Assembly: GCA_039105265.1 (NCBI GenBank)
Contig: JAPFFF010000021.1
Location: 496,001-560,000, forward strand
Origin: Tritrichomonas musculus
Lineage: Eukaryota; Parabasalia; Tritrichomonadida; Tritrichomonadidae
Direction of reading: 5' to 3'
DNA: 64,000 bases
Shown: positions 52,455-61,570 of the stretch, piece after piece
Layout of the letters: every line of letters begins with the position of its first letter
Position numbering within the stretch: the stretch's first letter is position 1
Notes under the pieces: generated by a model
Seen by the model: only the letters and a program-made list of their open reading frames with translations
Told to the model about the DNA's origin: nothing
Database searches by the model: none
Translations under genes and position numbers: made by a program

Positions 52455-54986
52455 ATGACAGGAATACTAACAAAGAAAAATGTTGAGGATGGTGCCTTTG
52501 TATGTAGCAATTCTGGAAACAACAACACTGACTATGAATCTATATATGTTAAAGATGATGTTATTGTTGATGGAGATATGATTCTTGGAGGAATTTCTAT
52601 AAAATCACAGCTTGTAAATCATGAAGAGAGAATCGCAGCTGTTGAAAATAAAGACATGACCATATATGCCAAGAAAGATGAAATACCAGACCTTACTCCA
52701 TATGTGAAGAAAGATGAAATTGTTACAGTAGATTTGAGTCCATATGTTCTAAAAACTGAATTAGCAGAAGATCATTATACCGCTGCACAAGTAGAAGAGA
52801 AATTTGTTGACGAAGATGAACTAGCATATGAGTTTAATAAGTATGAGACCAAAGAAGTTGCCGAAGAGAAGTATGCACTCAAAACTGATATCCCTACTGT
52901 TGATCTAGAACCTTATGCACTCAAAACTGAATTACCAACAATAATAAACTCACAACATGATACCACTAATGATGTTGCTGTGCCTACTGTAAAACTGGTT
53001 GAAGATAAATTATTTGCGTATGACCAAGAAAAGAATGAAATATATAACAGGAAAGATTGCACTCTAGCTATAAAGGCTGTGTTTGAAGATGGGACTTCTA
53101 CCTCTTTCACTGTTTCACATAATGTAAGCATAAATGACAAAGAAGTATATGTAAAAATAGAAGATACAGCTGATTATGTTGCTTATGAGAGTGACAAAGT
53201 TGGCTATATCAAGTGTAATGTAGAGAGTGAAACTACAATATTGTTTGTAAAGACTATCACAAAAAATGTTTTTACTTATGGCGATTATACTTATAATGTT
53301 AGTAATGGTAGAATCACAACTCTAGAAACAGTAGCGAAGTTAACAAAGTTTATTCCAAGTATAGTTTACAATGATAAGGTTGTCAAGTTTGGTAAAATTC
53401 AGCTTAACGCTAATTGTCCTTCAAGTATCTCTGTTGCTACTGATTTCAATGGTAGAGATATAACTTCTTTGTATTCATTCGGAAATTGTTCTAAAACTGT
53501 AATTCATATAGATTTCACTAACTTTGATATTTCTAATGTTACAATTTGCTCAGATTTTGCAAATAAGTGTAATAACCTAGAGACTATAAAATTTGATAAG
53601 AGATATAGTAATAATTTATGTAAGTATTTCGATTGGATGTTTATAGAATGTCGTAAACTAAAGGAAGTTGATTTATCTATGTTCTATTCGAGGAATGTGG
53701 AAAAGATTGGAAGTATATTTATGGCCTGTATAGTTTTAGAAGTTATAGATATTTCAAACTTAATCATAACAGCCATGTCTCAGTCGTGTGAAAGTATGTT
53801 TTATAATTGTCGTAACCTAAAAATATTGTATATACATGATAGCATGTATGATCTTATTTCTTACGCTTTTGAGTACCGTATTAACGAAAAATTAGTGAAA
53901 TCAACTTATAAAGGCAGAGAGTGTTATATTCCAGAAAATTATCTTGAAGAAGTACGTAATAGTGATTGTGCTCTGAAAAGTGATATTCCTACTGTTGATC
54001 TCGAACCTTATGCTCTCAAGACTGATATTCCTACTGTTGATCTCGAACCTTATGCACTCAAAACTGATGTAGAAAATGCAAAAACAAATGTTATCAATAT
54101 TGATTTTGACAAGATGACACCAATTGAGATAGAAATCAAAAATGAGAAATACTGTGTTAAAGACATTAACGTGCTATACGATGCTTTCGATGCAAATATT
54201 GATGCTTTCAATGTATATATTGATGCTACCAATGCTGATGGAACTAAGAAATATAAAGGCTTCAGTACTAGTTTCGAACATGTGGATCCAGGAATTTACG
54301 AAATCAGAAGTGACTCATTTGATACATTCTGGGTGTCTGATACTGTTATATCTGATGACTATTACGGAACAACCTCATTAAAAGTAAAGGAATTCTACAT
54401 TGTTAATGAACCAGCATCCGAGTCAAAAACTGTGTACTCCACAAAAATTATAGATCATGAATTGACAAAAAAGGTAGATTATAACCCTCAAGATCCTGTT
54501 GTTTATGAATCAATGTTGAAGGAATATGGAAACAGCACAACTATTACACATCTCGCACCTATAGAAGCTGGGGAAGAAATATCTGACTTCAAAGTTGGAA
54601 AGCCTGTGTTTATGTCAGGTCATGTGTACAAGAGAGAGAATGCCAGTAGCTGCGAGCCCTCGCGACGAAGCTGTGTTTGGATTTCATCATCAGCAACAGA
54701 CAGTACTGATTGTATATGTTCTGTAGTTATAGATGGATCATGGAAAGAGTTTGTTGGTGTTGTTACTAATGTGGATGAAGAAAACGGTAATATAACTTTT
54801 GCTACACATGGAGACTACCTTTTCTATGTTGACGATGCTAACATTTATGCTGTAGGAGATGTGCTGTTGTATGATGGCAGGATCTTAGATGAGGATTATG
54901 CTATGACTTTACGCATTCAGCAATCAATAGTTGGAAAAGTAAGTGCAAAAATAAATGAACATACACTAGCATTATTCAAATCGTGA
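52455..54986 (+). CDS. Fibre-like protein with DUF285/BspA-type leucine-rich insert (843 aa)
   Basis: The N-terminus (MTGILTKKNVEDGAFVCSNS, then 'IYVKDDVIVDGDMILGG') resembles anchors of phage fibres. It is followed by repeats of the type YALKTDIPTVDLEP and YVKKDEI that look like a fibrous shaft. A central block (~265-485) carries 'FANKCNNLETIKF', 'FIECRKLKEVDLS' and 'FYNCRNLKILYI', the motif series of DUF285, the BspA-like leucine-rich family of bacterial and protist surface proteins. A C-terminal ~170 aa has 'PVFMSGHVYKRE', 'SVVIDGSWKEFVGVVTNVD', and ends 'IVGKVSAKINEHTLALFKS'. Likely role: host attachment or a virion spike. Inference. Confidence 0.75.
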   Translation: MTGILTKKNVEDGAFVCSNSGNNNTDYESIYVKDDVIVDGDMILGGISIKSQLVNHEERIAAVENKDMTIYAKKDEIPDLTPYVKKDEIVTVDLSPYVLKTELAEDHYTAAQVEEKFVDEDELAYEFNKYETKEVAEEKYALKTDIPTVDLEPYALKTELPTIINSQHDTTNDVAVPTVKLVEDKLFAYDQEKNEIYNRKDCTLAIKAVFEDGTSTSFTVSHNVSINDKEVYVKIEDTADYVAYESDKVGYIKCNVESETTILFVKTITKNVFTYGDYTYNVSNGRITTLETVAKLTKFIPSIVYNDKVVKFGKIQLNANCPSSISVATDFNGRDITSLYSFGNCSKTVIHIDFTNFDISNVTICSDFANKCNNLETIKFDKRYSNNLCKYFDWMFIECRKLKEVDLSMFYSRNVEKIGSIFMACIVLEVIDISNLIITAMSQSCESMFYNCRNLKILYIHDSMYDLISYAFEYRINEKLVKSTYKGRECYIPENYLEEVRNSDCALKSDIPTVDLEPYALKTDIPTVDLEPYALKTDVENAKTNVINIDFDKMTPIEIEIKNEKYCVKDINVLYDAFDANIDAFNVYIDATNADGTKKYKGFSTSFEHVDPGIYEIRSDSFDTFWVSDTVISDDYYGTTSLKVKEFYIVNEPASESKTVYSTKIIDHELTKKVDYNPQDPVVYESMLKEYGNSTTITHLAPIEAGEEISDFKVGKPVFMSGHVYKRENASSCEPSRRSCVWISSSATDSTDCICSVVIDGSWKEFVGVVTNVDEENGNITFATHGDYLFYVDDANIYAVGDVLLYDGRILDEDYAMTLRIQQSIVGKVSAKINEHTLALFKS

Positions 54987-55020
54987 GAGGGATTCATTCA
55001 TTCATGGTTGCTATCATTGC

Positions 55021-55587
55021 TTACACTACAATCTTCAAGCTCACACCATATCTTATAAATTGAGTATAGATTTCGTTATAACCATACTTTAGATCTTCAG
55101 CTTTGTTATTTTTGTATACCAGAATTTTGTCGATCTTGATGAACTTACTATTGGTGCCGCTACACCCACACCCAACATCTGACTCATCTAATACTAACTC
55201 TATTTTGTCGGCATCTGTTAAAAGTTTAATCATGTTCATCAGCAATTTACTATCACAAACTACATAACTATTGATTTTCAGAGGATTTGTTTCATACATG
55301 GCAACCAGCATTTCTAGAAATTTGTTTTTCTTCTCAAGTGAATCAAGTTCAGTGCCCAAATCTGCTATACCTCTGCTTGTTGCTTGTACTGATGGAAATG
55401 CTGATGGTGTCGTCTGTGAAGTAAAATTTACTGGAGACACTTGAGGATATGTAACTTGTGGTGGATTAGGAGGTTGGGTACTTTTGTTAGGAGTTATTTT
55501 TATGTTAACATTTGTGTTCTGCTCTTGTTTTACACTAGCGTCATTCTCACTTGATAAAATTCTAGCTTGGCGAAGAGTGTTAGACAT
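55021..55587 (-). CDS. Polinton protein of unknown function (188 aa)
   Basis: The ATG at 55587 starts MSNTLRQARILSSENDAS. The first ~90 residues are disordered and Pro/Gln/Thr-rich. The rest is a folded domain (KKNKFLEMLVAMYETNPLKI, then 'DKIELVLDES', 'FIKIDKILVYKNNK') with a GCGCSG motif. It is followed downstream (on the minus strand) by the fibre gene's end. Not recognised. Confidence 0.65.
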   Translation of the reverse strand: MSNTLRQARILSSENDASVKQEQNTNVNIKITPNKSTQPPNPPQVTYPQVSPVNFTSQTTPSAFPSVQATSRGIADLGTELDSLEKKNKFLEMLVAMYETNPLKINSYVVCDSKLLMNMIKLLTDADKIELVLDESDVGCGCSGTNSKFIKIDKILVYKNNKAEDLKYGYNEIYTQFIRYGVSLKIVV

Positions 55588-55614
55588 TTAATAACCAACA
55601 AGAAACAAAAATGC

Positions 55615-55878
55615 TCATGAATAATAATTAGAAATTGCTCGGTTTAATAATCTTCTAACTCTCATATCTCTCTCATATTTGGCTTGTAATTTCTGTCTTT
55701 TCATAATTCCTTTCTCATCTTCGGGCATAGGTGTATTAAGAACTCGTCTGTAATATTGAAGTCTACTGTTGATCTGTTTTAATGTTTGAGTTGCAAATGT
55801 ACTTCTCTGATGTGGTCTTCGGAGTGGTGGAAGACTCGCGAAGGCTTGTCCTGAGCGTGGCTGTAACGTCATTGACAT
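55615..55878 (-). CDS. Small basic Polinton protein (~87 aa), possible core/DNA-binding protein
   Basis: I choose the ATG at 55878 (MSMTLQPRSGQAFASLPPLR). The open frame reaches 55920 (another ATG), but that would overlap the divergent integrase start. The protein is strongly basic with many Arg (QRSTF, 'LQYYRRVLNTP', 'KYERDMRVRRLLNRAIS'), like adenovirus core proteins that condense DNA. The role is inferred from composition only. Its divergent partner starts 21 bp away. Confidence 0.6.
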   Translation of the reverse strand: MSMTLQPRSGQAFASLPPLRRPHQRSTFATQTLKQINSRLQYYRRVLNTPMPEDEKGIMKRQKLQAKYERDMRVRRLLNRAISNYYS

Positions 55879-55898
55879 TTTTAGTTGAAATAAAAAGT

Positions 55899-57029
55899 AT
55901 GAATGTGTTTTCGTCAGCATTTGAAGGTGTGAGAATAGAGCAGCTCGTAAATGAAAACCCTAAAAAGCTTACCTACAACGAATTTAACTTACTTATGCAA
56001 AACTTTAGGCCCACAAAGAGGAAGCTAGATAATTGGTATAAAGAATATGAGAAAAGGTATATCAGAAAATATGGTGATTTATTAGTGGAGCCACCAATTA
56101 ATAACCTCATAGGATTCAAGTCCAAAAATAAGGTAGCAAGGTTACAAGAATTAGAGAGTAGACTTAGGAAGAACACAGAAGAGATCCACAGTAATAATTT
56201 TCCATTAAAGGAGAACATCAAAAAGTTTCAGCTGCACTCTGTCACTAGTAGATATACATACTTGATAGACTTGATGCAGACTCAGGATATTGTGTACCTT
56301 ATTGCTATCAACATTAATACTCGTTACTTATTTGCTAGACCTGTGAATGTAGCAGTGAATAACGGTAATAGAGTCATAACTAGGGAAATCAAATCAGCGC
56401 AGGTATTTATCAATGCTCTTGGTGATATGGTAGACTTTGATAATCTATATGTGGAAAAGTTAATAGGGGATGCAGAAAAAGCTTTCTTCTCTGAGGAGGC
56501 TATCAATGTTTACCATGATTTTCCACAAAGAATTAAGTTTGAAAAAGTGAGAAGACAAAAAGTGGGAGGGCATACAGAACCTTTGCATTCATCATTGGGA
56601 ATCATAGATAGAGTTATACGTACTATTCGTGATATGGCTTACTTAATGAAAGTAGAAAGAATTACGCCGAACATTATGAGTGAAATAGTTTGGCAGTACA
56701 ACAATAGTCCACACAAGACTCTATCTAAGTATGCAGGATTTGATGTAACTCCAAAGATGGTGCAAGATGATGCGGACCTTGAAGAATTCATAGTAAGGAA
56801 GATCGTACAAGAGAACTATGAAATTATGAACAGAAAAGATTGGAAATTAGAAAATGGGACTAATGTAAAGGTCTACAATCCTAAAGATACAATGATGAAA
56901 AGAAGAAGGGTTATACAGCCTGGAGAACATTTTGTAGTTGGTTATGAAGATGGTTTGTATAGAGTGAGAGATGACAAAAATAATGAGCAAGTAGTACCGA
57001 GATATAGATTAAAGAAGATGTATGGTTAA
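55899..57029 (+). CDS. Polinton retroviral-like integrase (376 aa)
   Basis: I choose the ATG at 55899 (MNVFSSAFEG); the longer open frame (from 55782) overlaps the basic protein gene. The RNase-H-like core has D124 (TYLIDLMQTQD), D191 (LIGDAEKAFF) and the HSSLGIIDRVIRTIRDM helix. This helix normally carries the third acid as E in 'ER.RTL' but has Asp (D237) here, as in other trichomonad Maverick integrases as I recall. E227 (35 residues after D191) is a possible alternative. The C-terminus (QVVPRYRLKKMYG) is SH3-like. The enzyme inserts the element's DNA ends. Confidence 0.88.
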   Translation: MNVFSSAFEGVRIEQLVNENPKKLTYNEFNLLMQNFRPTKRKLDNWYKEYEKRYIRKYGDLLVEPPINNLIGFKSKNKVARLQELESRLRKNTEEIHSNNFPLKENIKKFQLHSVTSRYTYLIDLMQTQDIVYLIAININTRYLFARPVNVAVNNGNRVITREIKSAQVFINALGDMVDFDNLYVEKLIGDAEKAFFSEEAINVYHDFPQRIKFEKVRRQKVGGHTEPLHSSLGIIDRVIRTIRDMAYLMKVERITPNIMSEIVWQYNNSPHKTLSKYAGFDVTPKMVQDDADLEEFIVRKIVQENYEIMNRKDWKLENGTNVKVYNPKDTMMKRRRVIQPGEHFVVGYEDGLYRVRDDKNNEQVVPRYRLKKMYG

Positions 57030-57159
57030 AAACATGACTCTTCTCATGCCCCAATTATGGATCGCACCAATTATGGCTCATGACCTCGCACCAATTATGA
57101 AAAGAAAAATATGGTGAACTTTTTTTGTGATAATCATCTGTGTTCTTTATTTTTGATGT
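57030..57159. repeat. Short repeats between integrase and polymerase genes
   Basis: CCCCAATTATGGATCGCACC, CACCAATTATGGCTC and CACCAATTATGAAAAG lie in series between two convergent genes. Confidence 0.7.
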
Positions 57160-60100
57160 TCATTGATGTGAAAGAAAATAGTTTTCACGTTTGCCTTCTT
57201 CATATTTAACCTTTATTGTTCTCGCAAATTTGTTCAAAGTTGAGATTGTCATGTTGGAATTAAATTTGAAACATGGTTGACCTTTAGTAAGATCGAACAT
57301 TTGTGCTTTTCCATTATAAATTTCTCCATATAATTTCATATAATCATTGTTATACTCTGATTTTGCTGCATGTTTGATACTCGCTAATGTTAGACCTTTG
57401 CCTCTAATAAAGTAGTCAACATCACCGGTACTATCTTGTAACTTATCAATGTACATCTTCTTCATGAGGAAATAGCTTTCAACAGCAACTGGCATCTCAT
57501 CATGATTGTTAATTGTAGGAAAATCTGAGTGGAATTGTCCTAAATTGCTGCCTATTAATTCTCTACCATATTTTTCTCTATATGATTCAACTAATTTTGG
57601 TAAATCATTAACTTCTATATGCATCGAGTCACAATCTTGGTAGTATATGTGACATCCTATATCGTAGGCCAGACACATAACTTCATTCATGATTCTCTTA
57701 CTCATGGATAGAACTTGTATGCCTAGTAATGAGAAATTAAAATGATCGTCTATAGGCTTGAGTACTTTTAATGCATGTAGTTTTGAGTTATGAAGTTGGA
57801 CATCTTCTTTGATCTTCATGTAATTCTTCTTCCAATACTTCTCTAATTCATCTCCCTCATACAAATACTTGAACTCTTTATCTGTGGGCCTCTCAATAGT
57901 TTTACCATAGCAGCTGTTCATGATAAGTTTGTATAAGTTCTGTAATGGATTTTTTTGCTTCTTGTATTCGAGTCTCTTATTGAAGATTTCCCTAATGATT
58001 TTTTGAATTGTGTAATCTTTCTTACCGTCCCAGTAGTATCCTCTCAGTAATGTAAACTCTATCTTCTGGAAATTAATGAGATCTTCAAGGTAAATATTAT
58101 CAACGATCATCTTCACGGGCTCTCCATTCCCTATTCTGTCATCATTTAAGTTCAGTCCATTAACTTTGCGAACTAACAATGGGAAAGGGTAATGTTTGTT
58201 TACTTTTGTGACCTCAATTTCGACAACATAAGCACTTTGCTTAGAGAGGAATTCCATATTGAGATTCTCTTTTTCAATAACTTTAGGAGTGCCACTTACG
58301 GTATATAAGCGTGCCATAGCAGACGGATACAAAGATACTGCATCGAAATCGCATAACTTCTTTTGTGTGTGCCATTTCTTGTTGTAAGCAGTCATGCATC
58401 TCCCACCGTAAATAGCATGTGAACAAAAGTAACGAGGGACACCACCTAATTTATATAAGTCGTGATCATAATAGACTCTCTGATTGAAAACTTCATTAGC
58501 GAGAGAAGAAATGGAGACAAAGTTGAAAGGATCTATATTGAAATCTTTAATGAAACCATCTCTGAATTTATTAAAGCCTTGTCGTAAAATGTTCACGTCT
58601 TGGGTGCAATAGAATTCTGCATACTTGTACATGTCAAATGTGGTATCAGAGAGACGACAGCCAATAATGTCTAAGTTGTGGCGGAATTGTTGTTTTGTTT
58701 CTTCGGTCCATCTCTTATCTTCATTTTCTCCTGCTTCATTAATCACGCCAACATTCTTCTTGAGTCTCTCCATGGTGTAATATTTGTAGGGGAAAACTTC
58801 TTTCTGTCCACTATCGAGATTAAACATTGATGGTAATTGTGATAACTTACATGAGAGAATAGGAAGTGTGTCACGGAAATAGAGTGTTTTAGATTTGTAG
58901 ACAATTGTGCCTTTCATAAATTTGTTACCCTTAATGACAGACTTCCTTATGCCATATGAACAAAGAAATCTAATGTCGTAAGCAAGATTGTGAAAGTACA
59001 CTACAGAGAAATCAGGAAGGAAATCCAGAAATGAAACACTACAATTTTCTCCTTTAAATGTTTTAGTTATTGTGCCATCTTTGGACTGAAGAACGAACAT
59101 GTATGGGCGATGAATGTCTCCAGAAGTGTCAGCCTCAGAATCGCAGTACCAATAACTCTTTTTATCATTGATTTCAATTGTCTTCTTCTTCATTGTTTTT
59201 GGCTTAATAAGTTGTGTGCAGGATTGTTCGTCATAATCAAGATTAATTCCTGTGACATCCTTCTTGATATCATTATTGAAAATAGTTTTGAGAATACAAC
59301 CGTCTCCGAAATTTAATGGACGAAAATAATTGTTCTTCATCAATGCCCTCACTAAATTGGAAGAACTAATGAAATGTCTTGCCTTCCTCCAATGATTGCT
59401 GTTGTACTCCATGTTAGCTTTGTCCGGTGAAAGCTCTGCGAGATGAGAAATGTAGTATGTAGAAAATGGTGTCAGCTCTTCAATAAAGTAGTGTTTCTCG
59501 TAAATGTTGAATTTGTGAGTACGATTTGGTTCTGCTTTCTCGACTCCTATGTATGAATTCTTCCCTATTGATTTCTTCTTGTTTTTGGAATTCGCATCTT
59601 CATTAATGAATGAAACACTGATGTGGATCTTAAATTCTTGACATAGATTGTTGATAGCAGAATTGGAGAGATATCTGTTGTTGATTCTTAGTCGCATTTT
59701 ATTAAGTGTTTCATCATCATAGCACCCTGTTTGTTGAAGAGCATATATGAAGCAGCAGTCATCGAGTTCTTTTCGTTGTTTACCTTTGTTGTTGGCAAGA
59801 GTGTCGAAAATTTGTAGGCGAGTCAGGTATTTTACTATCTCTTGTGGGCAGCTATCTTTGACTAAGAATTGAAAGAAAGAACCACCACGATCAGCATTAC
59901 TTTTTACATTTTTGGTTTTACTGAAGATGAGTTGAGAAAAGAGAGACCATTCTGGGAGTTCCATGCTACCTTTCTCATAAAAGTACTCAGGTTTTACATC
60001 ATCCATGTCAAATATAAAGTGCTTCTTAGTAAAGTTTTCCATTAGTTTGTTAAAAGCTTCTGGTGTCAAAGGTAAAGTCCGCCATTCATTATTAACTTTG

Positions 60101-60693
60101 AATCTGAGTTTGTATTGATTTGTGACAGAGAAGTTCTTGACAATAGTGTTGAAGAAATTATGAAGAGCAGGAAATAGTAAATCTCTACCGCGGTTAGTAA
60201 GTTGTTCGAAATTGATGTGCCACTCCTCTGGTGAATCATAAAGTTTCTTCATAATCGCGTCCACTATTTTTTCTTGTTCGTCTTTGAGTTTGATGAAATC
60301 GTTATAAGTGATCTTAACAAATGAATCATCTTTCGTGGTATTCCTCCATATGTTGTTCTTCAAGTTCTTCAAAAAGTAGTTATCATTATTGTCAATGTAT
60401 CGTGGTATATCTTTTGGAGGTGGCACTTGGGGAATTTCATCTTTCGCGGGCACTTCTTCTTTTTGGTTTGTTACTTTTGCTTTTTCATTTTGCTCTATAC
60501 CTTTCATGAACCAGAACATAGCTTCATAAATGTTGTCACCATCGTAACCATGATCACAAATTTCATATGCAATAGTTTCTATGAGATCGTTCTTGTTAAC
60601 AAAAAAGTCATCTTCTTCTGTGATCTCTTCATTTACAATCAGGCTCAGGAGTTCATATAATTTTGGTGTTGGTGTATCTTCTAGTTTTGTCAT
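57160..60693 (-). CDS. polB: Protein-primed family B DNA polymerase (pPolB) of the Polinton
   Basis: This 1,177-aa protein copies the element from a protein primer. Exonuclease motifs: Exo I YWYCDSEADTSG (~517), Exo II FHNLAYDIRF (~568), Exo III YCTQDVN (~695). Polymerase motifs: A DFDAVSLYPS (~783), B NSCYGKTIER (~926) and C YQDCDSMHI (~1018). All acidic residues needed are present. The N-terminal ~500 residues are an extension. Part of it (~310-405) has LDDCCFIYALQQTG followed by a helical stretch and YEKHYFIEE, which could be an OTU/papain-like domain. The terminal protein may be encoded in this extension, which is inference. It starts at MTKLEDTPTPK. Confidence 0.95.
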   Translation of the reverse strand: MTKLEDTPTPKLYELLSLIVNEEITEEDDFFVNKNDLIETIAYEICDHGYDGDNIYEAMFWFMKGIEQNEKAKVTNQKEEVPAKDEIPQVPPPKDIPRYIDNNDNYFLKNLKNNIWRNTTKDDSFVKITYNDFIKLKDEQEKIVDAIMKKLYDSPEEWHINFEQLTNRGRDLLFPALHNFFNTIVKNFSVTNQYKLRFKVNNEWRTLPLTPEAFNKLMENFTKKHFIFDMDDVKPEYFYEKGSMELPEWSLFSQLIFSKTKNVKSNADRGGSFFQFLVKDSCPQEIVKYLTRLQIFDTLANNKGKQRKELDDCCFIYALQQTGCYDDETLNKMRLRINNRYLSNSAINNLCQEFKIHISVSFINEDANSKNKKKSIGKNSYIGVEKAEPNRTHKFNIYEKHYFIEELTPFSTYYISHLAELSPDKANMEYNSNHWRKARHFISSSNLVRALMKNNYFRPLNFGDGCILKTIFNNDIKKDVTGINLDYDEQSCTQLIKPKTMKKKTIEINDKKSYWYCDSEADTSGDIHRPYMFVLQSKDGTITKTFKGENCSVSFLDFLPDFSVVYFHNLAYDIRFLCSYGIRKSVIKGNKFMKGTIVYKSKTLYFRDTLPILSCKLSQLPSMFNLDSGQKEVFPYKYYTMERLKKNVGVINEAGENEDKRWTEETKQQFRHNLDIIGCRLSDTTFDMYKYAEFYCTQDVNILRQGFNKFRDGFIKDFNIDPFNFVSISSLANEVFNQRVYYDHDLYKLGGVPRYFCSHAIYGGRCMTAYNKKWHTQKKLCDFDAVSLYPSAMARLYTVSGTPKVIEKENLNMEFLSKQSAYVVEIEVTKVNKHYPFPLLVRKVNGLNLNDDRIGNGEPVKMIVDNIYLEDLINFQKIEFTLLRGYYWDGKKDYTIQKIIREIFNKRLEYKKQKNPLQNLYKLIMNSCYGKTIERPTDKEFKYLYEGDELEKYWKKNYMKIKEDVQLHNSKLHALKVLKPIDDHFNFSLLGIQVLSMSKRIMNEVMCLAYDIGCHIYYQDCDSMHIEVNDLPKLVESYREKYGRELIGSNLGQFHSDFPTINNHDEMPVAVESYFLMKKMYIDKLQDSTGDVDYFIRGKGLTLASIKHAAKSEYNNDYMKLYGEIYNGKAQMFDLTKGQPCFKFNSNMTISTLNKFARTIKVKYEEGKRENYFLSHQ

Positions 60694-60739
60694 TTGCGTT
60701 GTTTTATGTTTGATAAAAAAAATAAAGAAACAAAAAATT

Positions 60740-60904
60740 ATGTTTAATAAATGGAATTCAGAATTTAGTCACAAACAAAAACCATCTAAAAATATTCTCG
60801 ATTTGGACCATAACTTAATGGTAATTCATGAGTGGAAAAGTTATGAGGTTCGAAAAATAGAAAGTCCGACATTTTTTATTATTAATGCTTTTCATAAATT
60901 ATAA
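60740..60904 (+). CDS. Possible small ORF near the right TIR (54 aa)
   Basis: The ATG at 60740 opens MFNKWNSEFSHKQKPSKNIL... and the frame ends FIINAFHKL-TAA. The composition looks plausible, and it would be expressed divergently from the polymerase. No known domain and no clear Inr; it could be chance. Confidence 0.3.
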   Translation: MFNKWNSEFSHKQKPSKNILDLDHNLMVIHEWKSYEVRKIESPTFFIINAFHKL

Positions 60905-61009
60905 CCATAAACTTGTGAAATATTAATGGAAAATCAATAAAATTTTATCTCTCAATTACTACATAAATTATTTTCATTAATTCAGTTCAATTTTGATGAA
61001 AATTTTCCA

Positions 61010-61180
61010 CGTCCACCCCACCTCAACGTCGCCTCTACCCCACGTCAACGCCACCTTGATCCCACCTCAATCAAAATTTAAATTCAAAAAGTGGAACAAA
61101 AATTTAAGTTCAAAAAGTAGAACAAAAATTTAAATTCAAAAAGTAGAACAAAAATTTAAATTCAAAAAGTGGAACAAAAA
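61010..61180 (+). repeat. Two tandem-repeat blocks beside the right TIR
   Basis: 61010-61075 has GC-rich repeats (CCACCCCACCTCAACGTCGC and relatives with CCACGTCAACGCC). 61073-61180 has about four copies of a ~26-bp unit AAATTTAAATTCAAAAAGTG. Confidence 0.75.
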
Positions 61181-61217
61181 TTTTGAAAATTAATGAAAAT
61201 AATAAATGAAAATTTTA

Positions 61218-61570
61218 AAATGAGAATTATTTTTTATGCGCAATACAGGGTCCGAAATCACCTACCTTTAATTACATATGAAAACACTAATGAAAACCCC
61301 GCACAAGTCCATAAATTTATCCCACATATGTAATTCGATAAAATGGCGATCATCAAAAAAGTTTACGATTTCGAGTTCAATGACGTTGATTTTGATTTTG
61401 AAAACGGTCCTGAGCATTGTTTTTGAGAAATCACGCCTATTGAAGATAATATTGGAGAAAGATATAAGAATTGTATCGAAGGTTTAACAGTTGTACTTGC
61501 GCTAGGCGGACGACGTTAAAAAGGGGGAGTGAGGACTTCGGTCCGAAATCACCCTTTTTATCATACTACT
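61218..61570 (-). repeat. Right terminal inverted repeat of the Polinton
   Basis: The mirror image of the left TIR, differing in one A-run length (TTTTTTATGCGC against TTTTTATGCGC) and a few bases. It is followed by GATGA. Confidence 0.92.
61343..61519 (+). pseudogene. Short TIR-encoded reading frame with in-frame TGA (right copy)
   Basis: The same 58-codon frame as the left copy (MAIIKKVYDFEF...VVLALGGRR-TAA). TGA at 61424-61426 sits at codon 28. Confidence 0.45.

Larger units (their letters stand above)
45235..61570. mobile_element. Polinton/Maverick element (16.3 kb)
   Basis: The terminal inverted repeats of ~352 bp begin AGTAGTATGATAAAAAGGG at the left and end with its reverse complement at 61570. 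The flanking 5-bp direct repeat is GATGA (45230-45234 and 61571-61575); Mavericks are known to make 5-6 bp duplications. Inside are pPolB, integrase, packaging ATPase, major capsid protein, a fibre-like protein and small genes, on both strands in divergent and convergent pairs. All main genes are uninterrupted, so the copy looks young. No adenovirus-type protease was recognised. Confidence 0.93.
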
